Part shown: positions 5,467 to 5,785 of the stretch, in pieces
Numbering within the stretch: the first letter of the stretch is position 1
Layout: every line of letters starts with the position of its first letter
Origin: JAAEQG01 sp023133475
GTDB taxonomy: Bacteria; Planctomycetota; Phycisphaerae; UBA1845
NCBI GenBank assembly: GCA_030631415.1
Contig: DAOVLE010000276.1
Coordinates: 1 to 5,785 of the forward strand
Length of the DNA: 5,785 nt
Reading direction: 5' to 3'
The notes under the pieces: model-generated
The model's database searches: none
What the model was told of the DNA's origin: nothing
Seen by the model: the letters and a program-made list of their open reading frames with translations, nothing else
Translations under genes and position numbers: made by a program

Positions 5467-5503
5467 AAAAAAGCGGAGCCCACTACCACGGCGCGATCCC
5501 CGC
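5467..5503 (-). terminator. Probable intrinsic terminator of the gene entering from the right edge
   Basis: Read on the minus strand, GCGGGG (5503-5498) pairs with CTCCGC (5478-5473), a six-pair stem with one G-U. It is followed directly by six T (5472-5467). The loop of about 19 bases is longer than ideal. Its position downstream of the gene ending at 5615 and upstream of the regulator's putative promoter fits a terminator that insulates the regulator gene. Confidence 0.45.
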
Positions 5504-5515
5504 AAGTCGAACCCG

Positions 5516-5529
5516 TCAGAGCCCTCTGA
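5516..5529. repeat. Small perfect palindrome beside the tandem repeat
   Basis: TCAGAG (5516-5521) and CTCTGA (5524-5529) are perfectly complementary with CC between them. It directly abuts the GGATAATG tandem array and may be part of the same repetitive unit. No function is evident. Confidence 0.35.
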
Positions 5530-5530
5530 T

Positions 5531-5562
5531 GGATAATGGGATAATGGGATAATGGGATAATG
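5531..5562. repeat. Four perfect tandem copies of GGATAATG
   Basis: The 8-base unit GGATAATG is repeated four times without error (5531-5538, 5539-5546, 5547-5554, 5555-5562). A degenerate continuation GGGGACAATG follows. Perfect identity points to slippage and possible length variation between strains. There are no spacers, so it is not a CRISPR array. Confidence 0.9.
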
Positions 5563-5592
5563 GGGGACAATGGGGACAGTCACCTGTTTTCA
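5563..5592. repeat. GGGGACA repeat / REP-like element next to the tandem array
   Basis: GGGGACAATGGGGACAGTCA contains two GGGGACA copies (5563-5569 and 5573-5579) and continues as CCTGTTTTC to about 5592. ACAG and CTGT within it form a short dyad. From memory, GGGGACAGTCACC-type sequences recur in intergenic repeats and near REP-associated tyrosine (Y1) transposase genes in several GC-rich phyla; no transposase is present here. It is best read as a dispersed repeat or a relic of one end of such an element. Confidence 0.4.
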
Positions 5593-5614
5593 AGCTATGG
5601 GCCACACCCCCGGC

Positions 5615-5785
5615 CTACTGAATGCGAATCTCGGTTCCGGGAGGCATCTCCGATATCTGCTTCCACAGCTTCGCGGCGGGTGGGCAGGGCAACGGGTGGC
5701 ACGGACAAGGCCCGCGCCAATACGCCTGGAACAACCACCAAAGCCTCGCCGCGGGCTTTGTCCGTGGGCCTGGGCCACGGTGCCC
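5615..5785 (-). CDS. C-terminal end of a gene cut by the right window edge (56 residues visible)
   Basis: On the minus strand a frame is open from the last base of the window to TAG at 5617-5615. It has no start inside the window, as expected for a truncated gene. Its end reads like real protein: WWLFQAYWRGPCPCHPLPCP, then KLWKQISEMPPGTEIRIQ before the stop. It has four Cys in a CPCHPLPC cluster and several Trp, which might mark a metal-binding or disulfide-bonded end, but no family is recognised. A competing frame starting at 5778 is Arg/Pro/Ser-rich and looks like a shadow. A probable terminator lies 112 bases downstream. Confidence 0.4.
   Translation of the reverse strand, partial: GHRGPGPRTKPAARLWWLFQAYWRGPCPCHPLPCPPAAKLWKQISEMPPGTEIRIQ

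Noticed and set aside
5531..5562. CRISPR-like array
   Set aside because: The repeats are 8 bases and directly tandem with no spacers.
5590..5778. 62-residue minus-strand open frame with a start codon
   Set aside because: It is Arg/Pro/Ser-rich and overlaps a more protein-like frame ending at 5615; most likely a shadow.

Overview
This is a GC-rich bacterial window in which nearly every supported gene lies on the minus strand. The core is a signal-transduction block. In transcription order (right to left) it holds a FixJ/NarL-type response regulator (4661-5275), a large membrane methyl-accepting chemotaxis protein (2019-4439), a CheW coupling protein (1303-1899), and a small helical protein of unknown function (983-1306) whose start overlaps the cheW stop as ATGA. 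No CheA, CheR, CheB, CheY or sensor histidine kinase lies in the window, so the kinase that drives this set must be elsewhere. The composition, the abbreviated HAMP region of the receptor and the simple repeats next to a GGGGACA element remind me of Planctomycetota or of deltaproteobacteria-like lineages. That placement is an impression, not a proof.

Layout: 1-186 is a weak candidate for the 3' end of a plus-strand gene. 88-489 and 527-805 are two small unrecognised minus-strand genes, each with a good ribosome binding site, 37 bases apart. 806-982 is intergenic. 983-4439 is the probable mcp-cheW-orf107 operon, with two intercistronic hairpins between mcp and cheW. 4440-4660 is the mcp upstream region, 4661-5275 the response regulator and 5276-5614 its upstream region. 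5615-5785 is the C-terminal end of a gene running in from the right edge.

The most interesting signal is non-coding. A 65-base element occurs once upstream of mcp (4484-4548) and once upstream of the response regulator gene (5382-5446). It aligns without gaps at 49 of 65 positions, in the same orientation and with a symmetric dyad centred at the same aligned position in both copies. The simplest reading is a shared promoter/operator bound by the FixJ-type regulator, giving autoregulation plus control of the receptor operon. This would be a transcriptional branch tied to a chemotaxis-type receptor. A 17-base near-perfect inverted repeat (4545-4561 and 4648-4664) overlaps the mcp operator copy and the regulator's stop codon, and encloses a potentially branched structure. 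To the right of the regulator gene lie a probable intrinsic terminator, a small palindrome, four tandem copies of GGATAATG and a GGGGACA element like those seen beside REP-associated transposase genes.
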